This document shows, one piece after another, positions 22,892 to 33,912 of a stretch of 64,000 nt of DNA (position 1 is the first letter of the stretch; each line of letters opens with the position of its first letter). The notes under the pieces are model-generated. The model made no database searches and was not told where the DNA came from. It saw nothing but the letters and a program-made list of their open reading frames with translations. The position numbers and the translations under genes were made by a program. Origin of the DNA: Diplodia intermedia (lineage: Eukaryota; Ascomycota; Dothideomycetes; Botryosphaeriales; Botryosphaeriaceae); the NCBI GenBank assembly GCA_021495925.1, contig JAKEKT010000058.1, forward strand, positions 180,146 through 244,145. Direction: 5' to 3'.

Positions 22892-23776
22892 GTTTGATGG
22901 CGTTGCTGTTTGTCGGTTGTAATGCTTGTTCCTTCCTGTATTGATATGTAAATATTCACTTTCACTTCACGCGGTAGACCAATCCAGCCTGCGCCTCTGC
23001 ACCTACCTACCTACCTACCTACATCGAACAGCCGACGGAGGCGGTCGACATGTCCGTCTCGCAACGCGTACCTATGAAAAGGGCGCGGGAACAGCCGTAC
23101 AAGGTGAAACGACGAGTCGCCCCGGGCCGCCCCCTGCACGATTCACAGCCGCGGTGGAGTGGGGGGCCTCTGCATGGCCCTGACTCGATCGATGTGCAGC
23201 GCCATCTCGGATGATGGACGCGAAGCGAGCAAAGTACCCTGCCCCATCCCCCCTTATTACCTGCCTGATTCTCTCTGCAAGGCTAAGCCGGCCGGAGCGG
23301 TCGCCCCTCAATCAATCTCAGATGCCATCTATACCCGATCCGCTCCCCCCGCTCGCGGCGCGGCGGGCTGCCCCCCCGTATGTATGTACACATCACGGCC
23401 CCCTCCCTGCACGGAAAAAAAAAAGAAAGTGGATGTCTCGGCAGGCACCGCACCGCAGCGTTTTTCATATCGAGGCCGTCTTCCGGTCGTGACTAGAGCC
23501 TCCCGAGCCTGATAAATGCGAATGTCTCGGGACCGGCGCGTAAGCTCGGGAACATTCGGGCAAGAATTAATCACGGCGGCCGGGTGTGGGTGCCGGATGC
23601 CGATTCCACGCCATCTCGATGCTCGAGCTCTCGGTGCCGCGCGTGCATGCCGATGTGACTGCTGTACCTGCATGCGAGGAAAAGAGTAGAGGAAGTGGGA
23701 TATTGACTTGTTTTGTTTTTGTTTTTGTTTTATTCTACTTACGAAGTAGCTGCGGACTGGATCAACCAAGTCATCG
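22892..23776. other. intergenic, convergent 3' regions
   Basis: Lies between the ends of the convergent esterase and rhodopsin-like genes. It contains a ctac tetranucleotide microsatellite at 23001-23022 and no supported gene. Confidence 0.6.
23001..23022. repeat. ctac tetranucleotide microsatellite
   Basis: About five perfect tandem copies of a 4-base unit in the 3' flank of the esterase gene. Confidence 0.85.
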
Positions 23777-25143
23777 TCATATCATGTTCCCCTTTTGTCG
23801 ATTCTCCCAAACCTCGCACTCCACCGCCACGCCTCCGAAGCTATCCCTCACCCCGCCGACATCCCCCACGCTCCCCCCTCTGCTCTCCCCCACCAACCTG
23901 CTCTCCATCTCGATGTCCACAACCTTGCTGATCTTCCTCTCCCGCCGCATCATCCCGCTCGACATGGTCCCGCCGCCGCCGAAGCTGCTCAGCTTCGACC
24001 CGCTGTGGTACCCACCGCCGCCGGTGCGGGTGGTGCGGAGCAAGTCGTCGGTGGAGCGGCCGGTGGCGACGTTGTACAGGAACTGGAAGCACGGGCGCAT
24101 GACGACGAGCGAGGCGGCGATGATGCCGACGTCCATCTCGACCATGGAGAGCGTGTTTGGCAGCGTGTTGGCCCACTGCGGGTCCTTTTTCGCGGCCGGG
24201 TCGGGGAAGAATTGGAGCACGAGGCGGGTGATGGCGCAGGACGTGTGACTGTTTGACATTTCCCCCAGTCGTCGCGTGTCAGGAAACCATAGGAAAGCTC
24301 GCGGGGAAGGAAGGGGAGGGAAAGGCGGAAACGTACACGAAGCCGAGGAGGATGAGAAAGAGGAGCTGTTTGATCTCGGGCCGCTTGTCTTTCATCTTGA
24401 ACAGCGCGGGCAGCGGGATGCAGATGACCATGAGGCTGGTGATGATGTTGACGGCGTGCCCGCTGAAGCGGAACTGCGTCAGGTCGATGCAGGTACCGGA
24501 CGTTTTGGAGAGGTAGGATTTGCGAATGGGATTGCACTGGAAGATGCTGATGAGCGTCGCCGAGCCGTAGTAACCGATGACGATGAAGGTGGTCAGGTGC
24601 ACGAGCACCCGCGTAACGCGCACCGTCGCCGAGTCCGCGCGTTTGAACAGCTGCGCGTAGACCAGGCAGAGGGAGAGTTTGGTGAAGAGGTAGGTCGGCT
24701 TGAAGACGACCATGTTTGCGAAGAAGAGCTGCAATGGTCAGCGCGTCCTCCAGCGGATAGTGAGAGGTGTATGCGCACTTGCTTCGGGACTACCGAACTC
24801 TTCATTGATGAAGGTAGGTCTGCCGCATGCTTGCCATAACCATATGAGATGACGGCTGAGACGTGTCAGGAGTCGGTAGTGGATGCACTGAGGGCTGGCA
24901 TGGTTTACCTATCATGTTGAAGCATTCTTGTGCAATCGAGCACAGCTATTCCCACTGTTAGCGCATGAGAGGAAGCCCACAGCCGAGGATACTTACCAGT
25001 GCAACGAGAATGCAATAATCAGACATGTCCAATCGCCTGCGATATCCTCGAAAGCCAAGGCGCAGAGCCACGAGTAGCACGGCGAGAGATCCAAACACGC
25101 AAGTGTTCCAGATCAAGATCGGACCCCGGTCCTCCCCGGCCAT
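23777..25143 (-). CDS. rhodopsin-like seven-helix membrane protein (PTH11-type, no CFEM)
   Basis: Five exons join in frame: 25143-24997, 24945-24909, 24855-24779, 24728-24337 and 24248-23777, 374 residues. Helices visible in order include WNTCVFGSLAVLLVALRLGF, DYCILVALLCSIAQECFN, LFFANMVVFKPTYLFTKLSL, LTTFIVIGYYGSATLISIFQ, VNIITSLMVICIPLPALF, QLLFLILLGFVVHTSCAI and MVEMDVGIIAASLVVMRPCF. The FQCNPI loop cysteine and the FKMKDKRPEIK segment match the fungal rhodopsin-domain family of integral membrane proteins related to PTH11 receptors. There is no N-terminal CFEM domain. The C-terminal 75 residues are Gly/Ser-rich and cytosolic. Receptor function is suggested by family only. The gene is convergent with the esterase. 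Confidence 0.85.
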
Positions 25144-26208
25144 GGCGATCTCCTGTGTTGGTGATCAGAACCCAGAGAAGAAAGATTGGCGGCGAAAAGG
25201 CGATTCTCAAACATGGCGGGGGAGCGGCTCTTGAAATAATTTGAAATGCACCATCATTTGCTACAAGCGGGGCGCAGTCGGGGAAGATGAAGAATAGGCT
25301 CTCGCTTGTGGCTACGAGAGGAGGCGTATGCAGGTGCTCGCAGGGCCTTTTCGGTGGGCTGACTGGATTTGCTTTTTGCCGATCCATGGAACAGTAGTCA
25401 ACATGTGTCCTGGTCGGTGGGCTAGAGGAGCCTTGTGTCATGTTGGAAGAAGCAGGTGTGCGTGGTCGGGTGGGTAGTTGACTCGTGCGATGCAAGCCAA
25501 GACGGACGTGCAAGGCTCTGGTGCGGCGTGATCGCCGACATGGAACAACCGCCTTGGAATTTTACGAAACGGCGCGCTAGCTCGGAGACAGAGTCGGTTC
25601 GTTTCATCAAACACCCAGAACCGGTCTGTCGGGCAGTGGTCGCTTGGGCTCCTACATGGAAAATTAGTAAGGTAAACCTTATGCCACCATACAATGATGT
25701 CGGTTGGGACGCTGGCTAGTGTAGAACACACAAAAGCCGGATAGACGGCCTGAAGGTGTGGCTGGGGCTTGCGGGTACGGCCGGAAGACAAGCTTCATCA
25801 TGGCCGCCATGATGCTCTCCGTGATTAGTTGGTAACAACTCCCGAGCCTATAGAATCGGACGTGATACCCATGTTGCACTCTATGCGGGTCTCTCCGCCA
25901 CATCTGCACAGCCTTGTAGGGCAAGCTCCCGGTGGGTACCACACAATTAGCCACAGACTCGTATTAGATCAACTAGATTTATTCCCGTTAGTTGCCCACG
26001 CGTCCTGGCTCTGACTCCTTAAGGCGGAGTATCGGGGCTTTGATGGCGCGGATCGTGCTCCTCGACACACAATCCCGAGTGGCAGTGTCATCTGGCGTGA
26101 GAACGTACAGGCCAGTACGCTACCAATGCAAGGTTGAGCTGAAAGAAACGTCTGAGTTGATGGATAATCGTTGACCTAATAGATACTTACAGGATGTTGT
26201 CTCTCGTA
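25144..26208. other. intergenic
   Basis: About 1.06 kb upstream of the rhodopsin-like gene and downstream of the Rossmann protein gene. No supported gene or clear motif. Confidence 0.6.
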
Positions 26209-27081
26209 TCAGACAACCCTTCCATGGTCGGGCCAAGTTCCAACGGTTTTCCAAAAACTTCTTGAATCAAGAACTCTACCAAGCGTCTCGGCGTCTCGTG
26301 GGAGAGCACGGACGCTGCCTTCTTCCATCAATTCGGCGATCCACTTCCTGTATTCGAGCTTTGCTGCCTCTTCGGCCCCAAGGGTCTCCTGGGCCGATGC
26401 CTCAGCAACAGGAGCCCAGGCGTGCATCAGGTCCCACCAGTCATAGACATGCAAATCGGTGACCAGCCAGCGCTTCCCGGCGGTGAAGTTGCGGTGGACA
26501 GCAATGATGGCCCTAGAGACATCATCACCGTGCACGATATGGAGGGCGAACTTGGCCTTGACCTGTTCTTTGGTCTTGGCAACGCGCGTGATCCAATTAC
26601 TCGGGTGGCGGGTGCCGCCATAAAGCCCGGACAGGTTGAGGACACAGCCACCGGCACATTGGCGCAGCTCATCCTCGGCAACGGCACGGGGGTTGTCGGT
26701 GTCGTACGAGGAGTCGCAGTCATTCCAGTGGGGGTCTGCGAAGATGCCGGAGGAGCCGAGCTGGATCCAGTTGTTCTCATCGCCGTGGCTTTTGCGGTAC
26801 ATGGACGTCAGGTGGCGGGACTGGCCAGGGCCCTTGAGCGGGAAGGTGACGAGGACTGTTTTTGCAGCAGGCAACTTGGCGTACTGAGCCTGGTCAGAAG
26901 AGAGCGGATCGAACTTGAAGGGGATTGTGCCATCGTGGCCGGTGGTGGTGGTTGCAGCCCAGGAGATGGAGGCGGCGTCGAGCTGGGGGATGAGGAAGGT
27001 CGAGGTCCACCCGGCGCCCAGGACGAGCAGGTCGACGGAGGATGGAGACATTCTCAGCATGGTATTTGTTTGGAGGGACAA
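26209..27081 (-). CDS. NAD(P)-binding Rossmann protein, YeeZ-like extended SDR
   Basis: Intronless, 290 residues from the first ATG; the ATGs at 27060 or 27051 would put the Rossmann strand closer to the N-terminus and may be the real start. The nucleotide-binding region is VDLLVLGAGWTSTFLIPQL, with the GxGW signature of YeeZ-like oxidoreductases. A middle segment keeps NLSGLYGGTRHPSNWITR, VHGDDVSRAIIAVH and WLVTDLHVYDWWDL, typical of epimerase/dehydratase-like SDRs, but no classical YxxxK catalytic pair is obvious. Substrate is unknown. The C-terminus SFWKTVGTWPDHGRVV is like that of fungal homologues as I know the family. Confidence 0.8.
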   Translation of the reverse strand: MSLQTNTMLRMSPSSVDLLVLGAGWTSTFLIPQLDAASISWAATTTTGHDGTIPFKFDPLSSDQAQYAKLPAAKTVLVTFPLKGPGQSRHLTSMYRKSHGDENNWIQLGSSGIFADPHWNDCDSSYDTDNPRAVAEDELRQCAGGCVLNLSGLYGGTRHPSNWITRVAKTKEQVKAKFALHIVHGDDVSRAIIAVHRNFTAGKRWLVTDLHVYDWWDLMHAWAPVAEASAQETLGAEEAAKLEYRKWIAELMEEGSVRALPRDAETLGRVLDSRSFWKTVGTWPDHGRVV

Positions 27082-28103
27082 GCGATGATCTCATCCGTGC
27101 GATGTTTGGAGGCGGATCTGCGCTACACCGCATGCGGTAAGCGCTGTGTTCCCCGGCTCTGGCATCGCCGTGTCCCGCTCCAACACAACATCTCACTGTC
27201 CCATGGGCATTCACATAACGCCTCTTGATGTCGACTGGCTGGGTCTATGGACGGCACCGAGTACTGATCAGAGCACTACTCTCCTCGTGGACGGGTGGCC
27301 AATCAAAGACGGGCCCTGCATCCTGGCCTCGGGGTCAACAATCATTCCCGTCCATCAACCAGCCTTATATCTCCGACCTCTTCATGGCAGCCTGGCAGCA
27401 GTAAAGAGTGGATGCGAGGCAATGCACGGGAAAGCAGGATTCGAGCGTACGCACCATGGTATTGCAAGCTACAAGCCTTTGGCACTCAACTTCTGCAACC
27501 CTCCCGCCGCTCGTGGAAAATCATAGGCCGCATTGCCGTTGTTTTCAACGGGCTCGGCAAATCTGGTACGTTCCGACTTGCTTGCATGTTCTGGCGGCCT
27601 GAACCGATTTCAACGCAAGACGCGCAAGACGCCATCGCATGCCCCGATCACACAATCCCCAGCCAGACTCGCCAAGCGCAGCAACACCACAACCTCTTCA
27701 ACGAATAACATCGTTCCTGGCTCCAATTTACCCCCCGCTCTCGTGTCGCGATCCTCACTCGAGCCTGGTCAATGGCCCTGTCATAGGCTGCTCTAATGCT
27801 TATCAACCCACCTTCACTGCACCCCTCCAAGCCAACCCCGCTTTCCCAATTCCCGCAGTCTGCGTTCTGTCTGCGTGGCCCTAGATGCCGGAAGGCTGCC
27901 TGATTTGCCAATTCGTGCCTTGTGTCAATCAGCCCCATTTGTCGTCATAGCACGTGTGATGCCGTCTTATCCATCCTGATGGCATTGCAACAATCCCATG
28001 GCCTTGTTTGCACCTCCAATATATATCTTCGCTGCAGCTGCCGCCGCTGTCTTCGTTTCTCAAGTCCTTTCCTCCTTCCACCCTTCCGAAACAGACAAGA
28101 ACA
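27082..28103. other. divergent promoter region of the Rossmann and dioxygenase genes
   Basis: About 1.0 kb without a supported gene. A TATA-like run (aatatatatct) lies at 28018-28028, about 80 bases before the dioxygenase start. No shared regulatory motif was identified. Confidence 0.6.
28018..28028 (+). promoter_or_regulatory. TATA-like box of the TauD/TfdA gene
   Basis: A short alternating AT run at a suitable distance, about 80 bases, from the ATG at 28104. Confidence 0.45.
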
Positions 28104-29263
28104 ATGGCTCCTGCTGCAGTTGAACACGAAGTCGTCGTGCTTCCCTCAAAGGCCGATGCCCAGCACCGCCAGTATCCGAAGCCTTCGGGTGCTCTCGACC
28201 AGTTCGAATCCTTCGATGTTACTCCCATCATCGGAACCGAGTTCAAGGACGTGAACCTGGCCGACTGGATCAACGCACCGAACGCAGATGAGCTAATCAA
28301 GGAACTGGCCATCACCAGTAAGTCCCCGAAAGGTCCCCCTAATGCACTTTGAGAGAACTCACGAATGCACCAGTCTCCCGCCGTGGTGTCGTCTTCTTCC
28401 GCGCCCAGGATGACCTCACCAACGACCTGCAGAAGAAACTGATCCACCGTCTGGGCGAGCTCACCGGCAAGCCCTCGGATTCCACCCTTCACATCCACCC
28501 TATTCTCAACGATGACCGCGAGCTTGGCGGAAGCGATCCGGAGATCAGCACCATCTCCTCCGAGCAGCGCCGCAAGTACTACGATCCCGTCAAGTCCGCA
28601 CAGCTCTCGGGCAAGACGCAGGAATCCGCGCAGTGGCACTCGGACATCCAGTTCGAGCCCGTGCCCGCCGACTACACTTCGCTGCGGCTGACCGAGCTGC
28701 CACGCACAGGCGGCGACACCCTGTGGGCCTCGGGCTACGACCTCTACGACCGTCTCTCACCTCCGTACCAGAAGTTCATCGAGACCCTCACGGCCAACTT
28801 CGAGGCCCCCTTCTTCAACGAAGTCGCCTCGACCGGCGGCTTCTCCGTCTACGAGAAGCCGCGCGGCTCGCCCGCCAACACCGGCTCCGTCCTGCGCGCC
28901 ACGCACCCCGTCGTGCGCACGAACCCCGTCAGCGGCTGGAAGAGCATCTTCCCCGTCGGCGTCTTCCCCAAGTCCATCAACGGCCTCACCAAGCAGGAGG
29001 GCGACCACCTGCTGCACTGGTTCCTCGACCTGCTGTACAAGAACCACGAGCTGCAGGTGCGCTTCCGCTGGCAGAACAAGAACGACATCGCCATCTGGGA
29101 CAACCGCAGCGCCTTCCACACCGCCACCTTCGACTACGACCACATCGGCCCCCGCTTCGGCAACAGGGCCGTCGGCATTGGCGAGAGACCCTTCTTCGAC
29201 CCCAAGAGCTCCTCTAGGCGCGAGGCGTTGGCGAAGGAAGCGGAAGGGGCTGTTAAAGCCTAG
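28104..29263 (+). CDS. TauD/TfdA-family 2-oxoglutarate dioxygenase
   Basis: Fe(II)- and 2-oxoglutarate-dependent oxygenase. Two exons, 28104-28317 and 28374-29263, with a 56-nt intron, give 367 residues. The iron ligands are clear: HxD in QWHSDIQF (His about 160, Asp about 162) and the distal His in DNRSAFHTAT (about 320), followed by Arg residues for 2-oxoglutarate in HIGPRFGNRAVG. Other family marks are RRGVVFFRAQ and RTGGDTLWASGYDLYDRL. Fungal relatives include sulfonate/taurine dioxygenases and enzymes acting on herbicides or alkyl sulfates; the substrate cannot be told. No peroxisomal or secretion signal is seen, so it is probably cytosolic. It is divergent from the Rossmann gene, but a common pathway is not indicated. 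Confidence 0.92.
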
Positions 29264-31012
29264 ATTCGACAAAAGGGTGGAAAAGGAATACGTCTCGAAT
29301 GATGGAAAATAAAGGAAAAAAAATAATAATCTGTTCCCTGTCATGTGCTCAGGCACTTTGCTCCAAGTGTCACATTAATTTTCAAGGAATAAACCAACTT
29401 CTTCGTTCTCGAGCGTGACCATATGCCCTGACTGCGTTGTGATGTGATACATCATATAGCCCCCACCCGAAATGCCCAAATCAATAGAGTATCCTAGGAC
29501 CAATCCTGGCTCAGGGATGCAATATCGCCGATGGGACGGATCTGAGACAACCAAGTGTTGTTGTACGACCAGCTGTAACGCCAGCTCCGACCCTTGGTGC
29601 TTCCGGCGCACCATGACGCTCTTGGCGATAATCAAAGTGTGTACTGGATCATGACATTGCCGCCGGGAAACTTCCATGGCGTCCTTAACCATATCACGCT
29701 CGAATTAGATCGAGACATGGTTCCTGGCGACTTGGACAGCATCATCAGGGACGGCCTTGAGGTTGCTGGTAGCATTCTCGAATGCCTTTCCAATCACGCC
29801 TCTTCCCCTTCCCGGACTGAGTGGTTCCCTGCAGAAAACCTACCGAGCTCATTCGCTACAGTGGTACAAAGCATCGTAAGTGTAGTATCCGAGGCTTTCT
29901 CGACCGGGTTTTCTTACCTCAAGAGCACAAAGTCTGTATCGTTGTAGTTCCGGATAGTTGCCCGGAAGACGTGCCAGTGGCACGGCACAGGCTTTTCATC
30001 GAGTACAGCTCTTTTTCAAAATGGGAAATCCTAAAGCTCACAAGTGCATGCGGTGGAAGAAAGGTCGAGTGATGAAAAGCCATCGGGTGCATTGCCACAC
30101 ATCCCTTCGAGCTTAATCACGAAGAAGTAGTGTGAGTTTCATAAACCATCCTTCCCGTAAGCAGACTCCTTTCTTCTTTGCTCCCCGTATCTTCCTCCAG
30201 AATACGCAGATAAAAACTCCCCTTCCGACTCCATCGCTTCGTATTTTCCCTTCCCCGTGTCTCAAGTGTCAGTGAGACGAATCGACCACGGTGAGAACCC
30301 ATGTGCATGATATGAAAACATCGAAAGCGAAGGAGAATGCTGCTAAATAGAGATAGCAAAATAAGTAAAAGGCCAACACGCATGTGAGGAGAGAGGAATG
30401 AGAAGAGAGCCAAGCAATGGGATAGTACGAAAAAGAAAATCCACCCAAGCTAAGCAGCCCGGCCCCGCAAAGTCCGATAACGGAGGTGTCTGCATGCCGA
30501 GCGCCCTCATCCACCCACTCCGCCTTTTCCCTAAAAATAGACGTGCCCATTCCCCACCTCCTTCGTCCATGAGGGGAGGAAAAGGACGTGCAAATATTTC
30601 AGCATGAAAATGCCATGGTTTGTAGCAATGTGCAACCAATTCGCCTCCCTATCCAAGCCGAAAGAAAAGCAGATATTGGTGGAAGCGATCAAGTCTGCGC
30701 CATGCGCCGAAAGCGAACTGTGTATGGGTAATGATTCGAAAAGGCATCCATTCAAAAACAGATTCTCGGAAAACTCCTTGATTCCTTCCTCCAGTTCCAT
30801 CCTGTGAGAAATGTAAGAGCGGGATTCCCGCTTGCGCCGTGGAAATGCATCAACAATAATCTTTTGGCGCGAGCTTTTGATATCGCACTGAAAATCGGTA
30901 TCAGACAAAGGGTCTGACCATCAACGTGCCGTGCTTCGAGAGACATGGCCATGGGTCAACGGCCAAGGGTCCGGTAGAAGCAGAGCTGTCGTTCTGCAGA
31001 ATCATCCTGCTC
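29264..31012. other. intergenic with possible gene remnants
   Basis: About 1.75 kb between the dioxygenase and PSY2 stop codons (convergent). Overlapping frames at 29375-30072 on both strands give protein-like stretches of about 100 residues, but none has a start, intron set or family match that decides it. A decayed gene is possible. Confidence 0.45.
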
Positions 31013-33912
31013 TCAGTCACCGGAATTGGCCTTGTCATCGCCGCCACCGCTCTTGACGGCGTGCGCAAGTTTGATGGCCATCTTTTGCGGTCCATCTTTC
31101 CCGTTATTGACGCTCCTTTTCCTCCTGAGCCCTGTGTTTGCACCTGTAGTACCGTTGTTGCTGCCTGCGGTACTGACCGAAGAGCTGCGTCGCTTACTAC
31201 TCGCGGAGAGCTTGCCAAGTTCATCTTCGTCATCTTCCTCCCTACGTCGCTTCTCCGAAAGGCGCTCTGGAGGCGGAGTTGAGGGAACTGTTACTTGGTC
31301 ACTTGTCGGAGATCCGACAGGAGATGTTGAGGTAGGCGGAGTTGGCGGAGTTGTCGATGTAGCTTCTTGCGGTGGATGCTCAACCGAAGGTGTCGCGTTC
31401 ACGACGCCCTCTTGAAGCACGTCCATGGAATCTTCGTCATCCTCGGGATAGTCGACGAGAGGTCGAGTACCGTTGGCCGCAGGCTTCCCCGTGTGCGATG
31501 GCAAAGTGGTTTCTTCCTCATCGTCAGAGCCATTGAAGTATGCTTCCTCCTCGGCATCCATGTCGCGGAGACCTTGCATACGACCGCCATTCATGGGCAT
31601 GCGGCCAGGCTCGGTATCATCGCTGGCAAACGAGTTCTGGGCAGTGGCATCCGAGCGCTCGTGCAACTGCTCGTAGCGCAGTATGAGGTTTTGGAATGTG
31701 GGAACGTAGGTGATCCCTTCTAGTTTTTCTCGGTAGTTCTCAACGAGATGGTTGATGATCAGCTTGATGTTTTCGCGCTTGATGAACTCGAAAAGCTCAA
31801 GGCATGCAGAGTTAAGAAGATTGTCTCGCGGCATTGTTTCGTAGACAATGTCAAGAATAGGATCGAACAAGCGGTGGCTGATGAGCTGTCGGTCGTGGAA
31901 ATCGTCGTGCAATCCGACACAAGTCCGGAAGTATTTCAATGCAGTGAGTTTGAGATGCTTCTCGGGGCAAGCCATGAGCTGAGCCACGCGGGATGCAATA
32001 TCTTCGGAGACGATGAAATACTTGCTCCTGAAAGGGTGTTGGCGAACAAAGAAGCAGAGAACTTCCACCAGGTGCGAGTACAGCGACACCTCTTGAATGG
32101 TGAGATTTTCCACTGCATGGATCTAATTAGCATAGCAAACAACCAAGTTCCTCAATGGGAGCACTTACCCGACTCACGTCCTACCAAGTCCTTGAGCGGC
32201 TGGAAGAGCTTCCTCGCAGAATCATCGTAGAAAGTCTGTATGAAGGAGTCGGTCTGCGGTGACGGGGCGTTCCTGTTGACTTTGGCAAGGAACTCGCTGT
32301 TGGCACGACCAAGTGTCTCCATGGTGGCCGAATTGGCGTTGGGGTCCAGGAGGACCTTGATGGCATCAGCCATCTGCGCCTTGACGCCCAAATCCGTCTC
32401 AACCAGAAGAAGCTCAATCAGCGTGTCCGTTAGTGGCTTGGTCTTGTCATTGATGGCTTTGAAAATCTGGCTGCGCATCATGATAGCATCATGGTCGATG
32501 AGGGCGACCAGTATGTCAGTTCCAGCGACACGTACGGCCGCATCCGTATGCCTGAGCGCGAAAGTGATGACGTTGAAGAGCCCCCCGCTGAGGAAGTTCG
32601 AGTATAGCGACGCACGTGCTTGTGCTTGCAAGCTCTTCGCAACGGTGCAACATTGCTGGATGAACAGGACTGCGTCTTTCTTTCTTTGGCCGCTGCTTTC
32701 CTGCGGCGTGAAAATGCCGAACAACTCCTTGAGAAATGCTTGGTTTGCCTGCAGATGCTGGACGATATCAACCTGATGGAAGAATATCAGAGAATTCAAA
32801 ACCGAAAACGTTGGGTCGTCGAGAATGCGCGCTAGCACGACGTCTTTGAGGTATTGCAGCCGATATGTATAGTGGATCTTCTTCTTGATGAGCGGCTCCT
32901 CAATCTTCACAACCTCCTTGAACCTTGACTCGTCAGCCAGATATTGTCTGTGGTTCGCCTTGTGACTCGGGAAGTCTGGGTCGTATTCGAGCGCTCCGAC
33001 CACGCCGATTATGACCTCGTCGGTCACGGCATACTCGATGATGGCCGTGTCGTTGAGCAGGATGAGCGTCTTCATGATGTTGCACAGGCGGTGCAAATCT
33101 TCCAAGCTTTCCAAGTCTTCAGCCATCTCCACGAGAGGGACGAGTTTCGTTATGTATCCCGCTTGGACGATGAATTTGGCCAATGCGTCGCGACCCTGCG
33201 GGGTATTGTTCGCCGCGCGCATGACTTGCTCGATTTCCGGTAGATTGCCGAGTTCGGGATCGGGGAGCATGATTGGGTTCATGTCCATGACGTCGTCTGA
33301 GAGTCCATCGTCTGGCGCACATGGGTCAGCATGAATCAGTGACTCGGCGTGTGCGCAAGTAGGCTCACCAGCTCCTGATAGCGAAATAAGGTGTGATTGC
33401 ACCTCACTGACGAAGTCCCTGGCAAAGTGGTCAGCAATCTCCCTCCAAACGGCCGGGGCGTAACGGCGTACCATATTTGCCCGCAGCCCTCGGCCTCCTG
33501 AAAACTAAGCGCCATGTCGGTACCATTAGGCTCCGTCCATACAATGAGCGTGTCTGCGCAATCATCAGCATGCCCCCTCCGCCAGTTGGTACTGCCGCGG
33601 CCTATATCACCTTGTTGTTTCTGGTATCCATCATCTTTGGTCACGCGGGTTTCGAGCAAAGTGCGTATGGGCTCGTCTTCGGACTGGACGTAAATGCGCG
33701 CTTCCTCCTACAAGTGGCGATGGTCGTCAGCACGTTGCGCACTGGCAGAGGCAAAGGGTGCGCGCAGGGCGTGGCAGCAGGCAAACATCACGACATACAT
33801 TCACCATCGTCCCGGTGCAAAAACCGGTGCCTCGATCGAACCAGTCGCCATTCTTGAGCTCGTAGACCTTGACGCGCTTGCGATCGTTCGCCGGCTGCGC
33901 AGCCAGGGCCAT
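31013..33912 (-). CDS. PSY2: protein phosphatase 4 regulatory subunit 3 (Psy2/SMEK)
   Basis: Targeting subunit of the PP4 phosphatase, acting in DNA-damage checkpoint recovery and other signalling in the nucleus. Six exons fit: 33912-33805, 33707-33611, 33553-33472, 33418-33369, 33311-32169 and 32112-31013, 859 residues, a normal size. The N-terminal 100 residues form the EVH1/PH-like domain (RVKVYELKNGDWFDRGTGFC and TLIVWTEPNGTDMALSFQEA). The SMK-1/DUF625 armadillo-like part follows from about residue 140 (LPDPELGNLPEIEQVMRAAN, then LADESRFKEVVKI, and FHQVDIVQHLQANQAFLKEL) and continues across the last intron (VENLTIQEVSLYSHLVEV). The last 200 residues are acidic and Ser/Pro-rich with basic clusters (KRRREEDDEDE, LRRKRSVN) suited to nuclear import. 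Identity is secure from the continuous family sequence through every junction. Confidence 0.94.
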
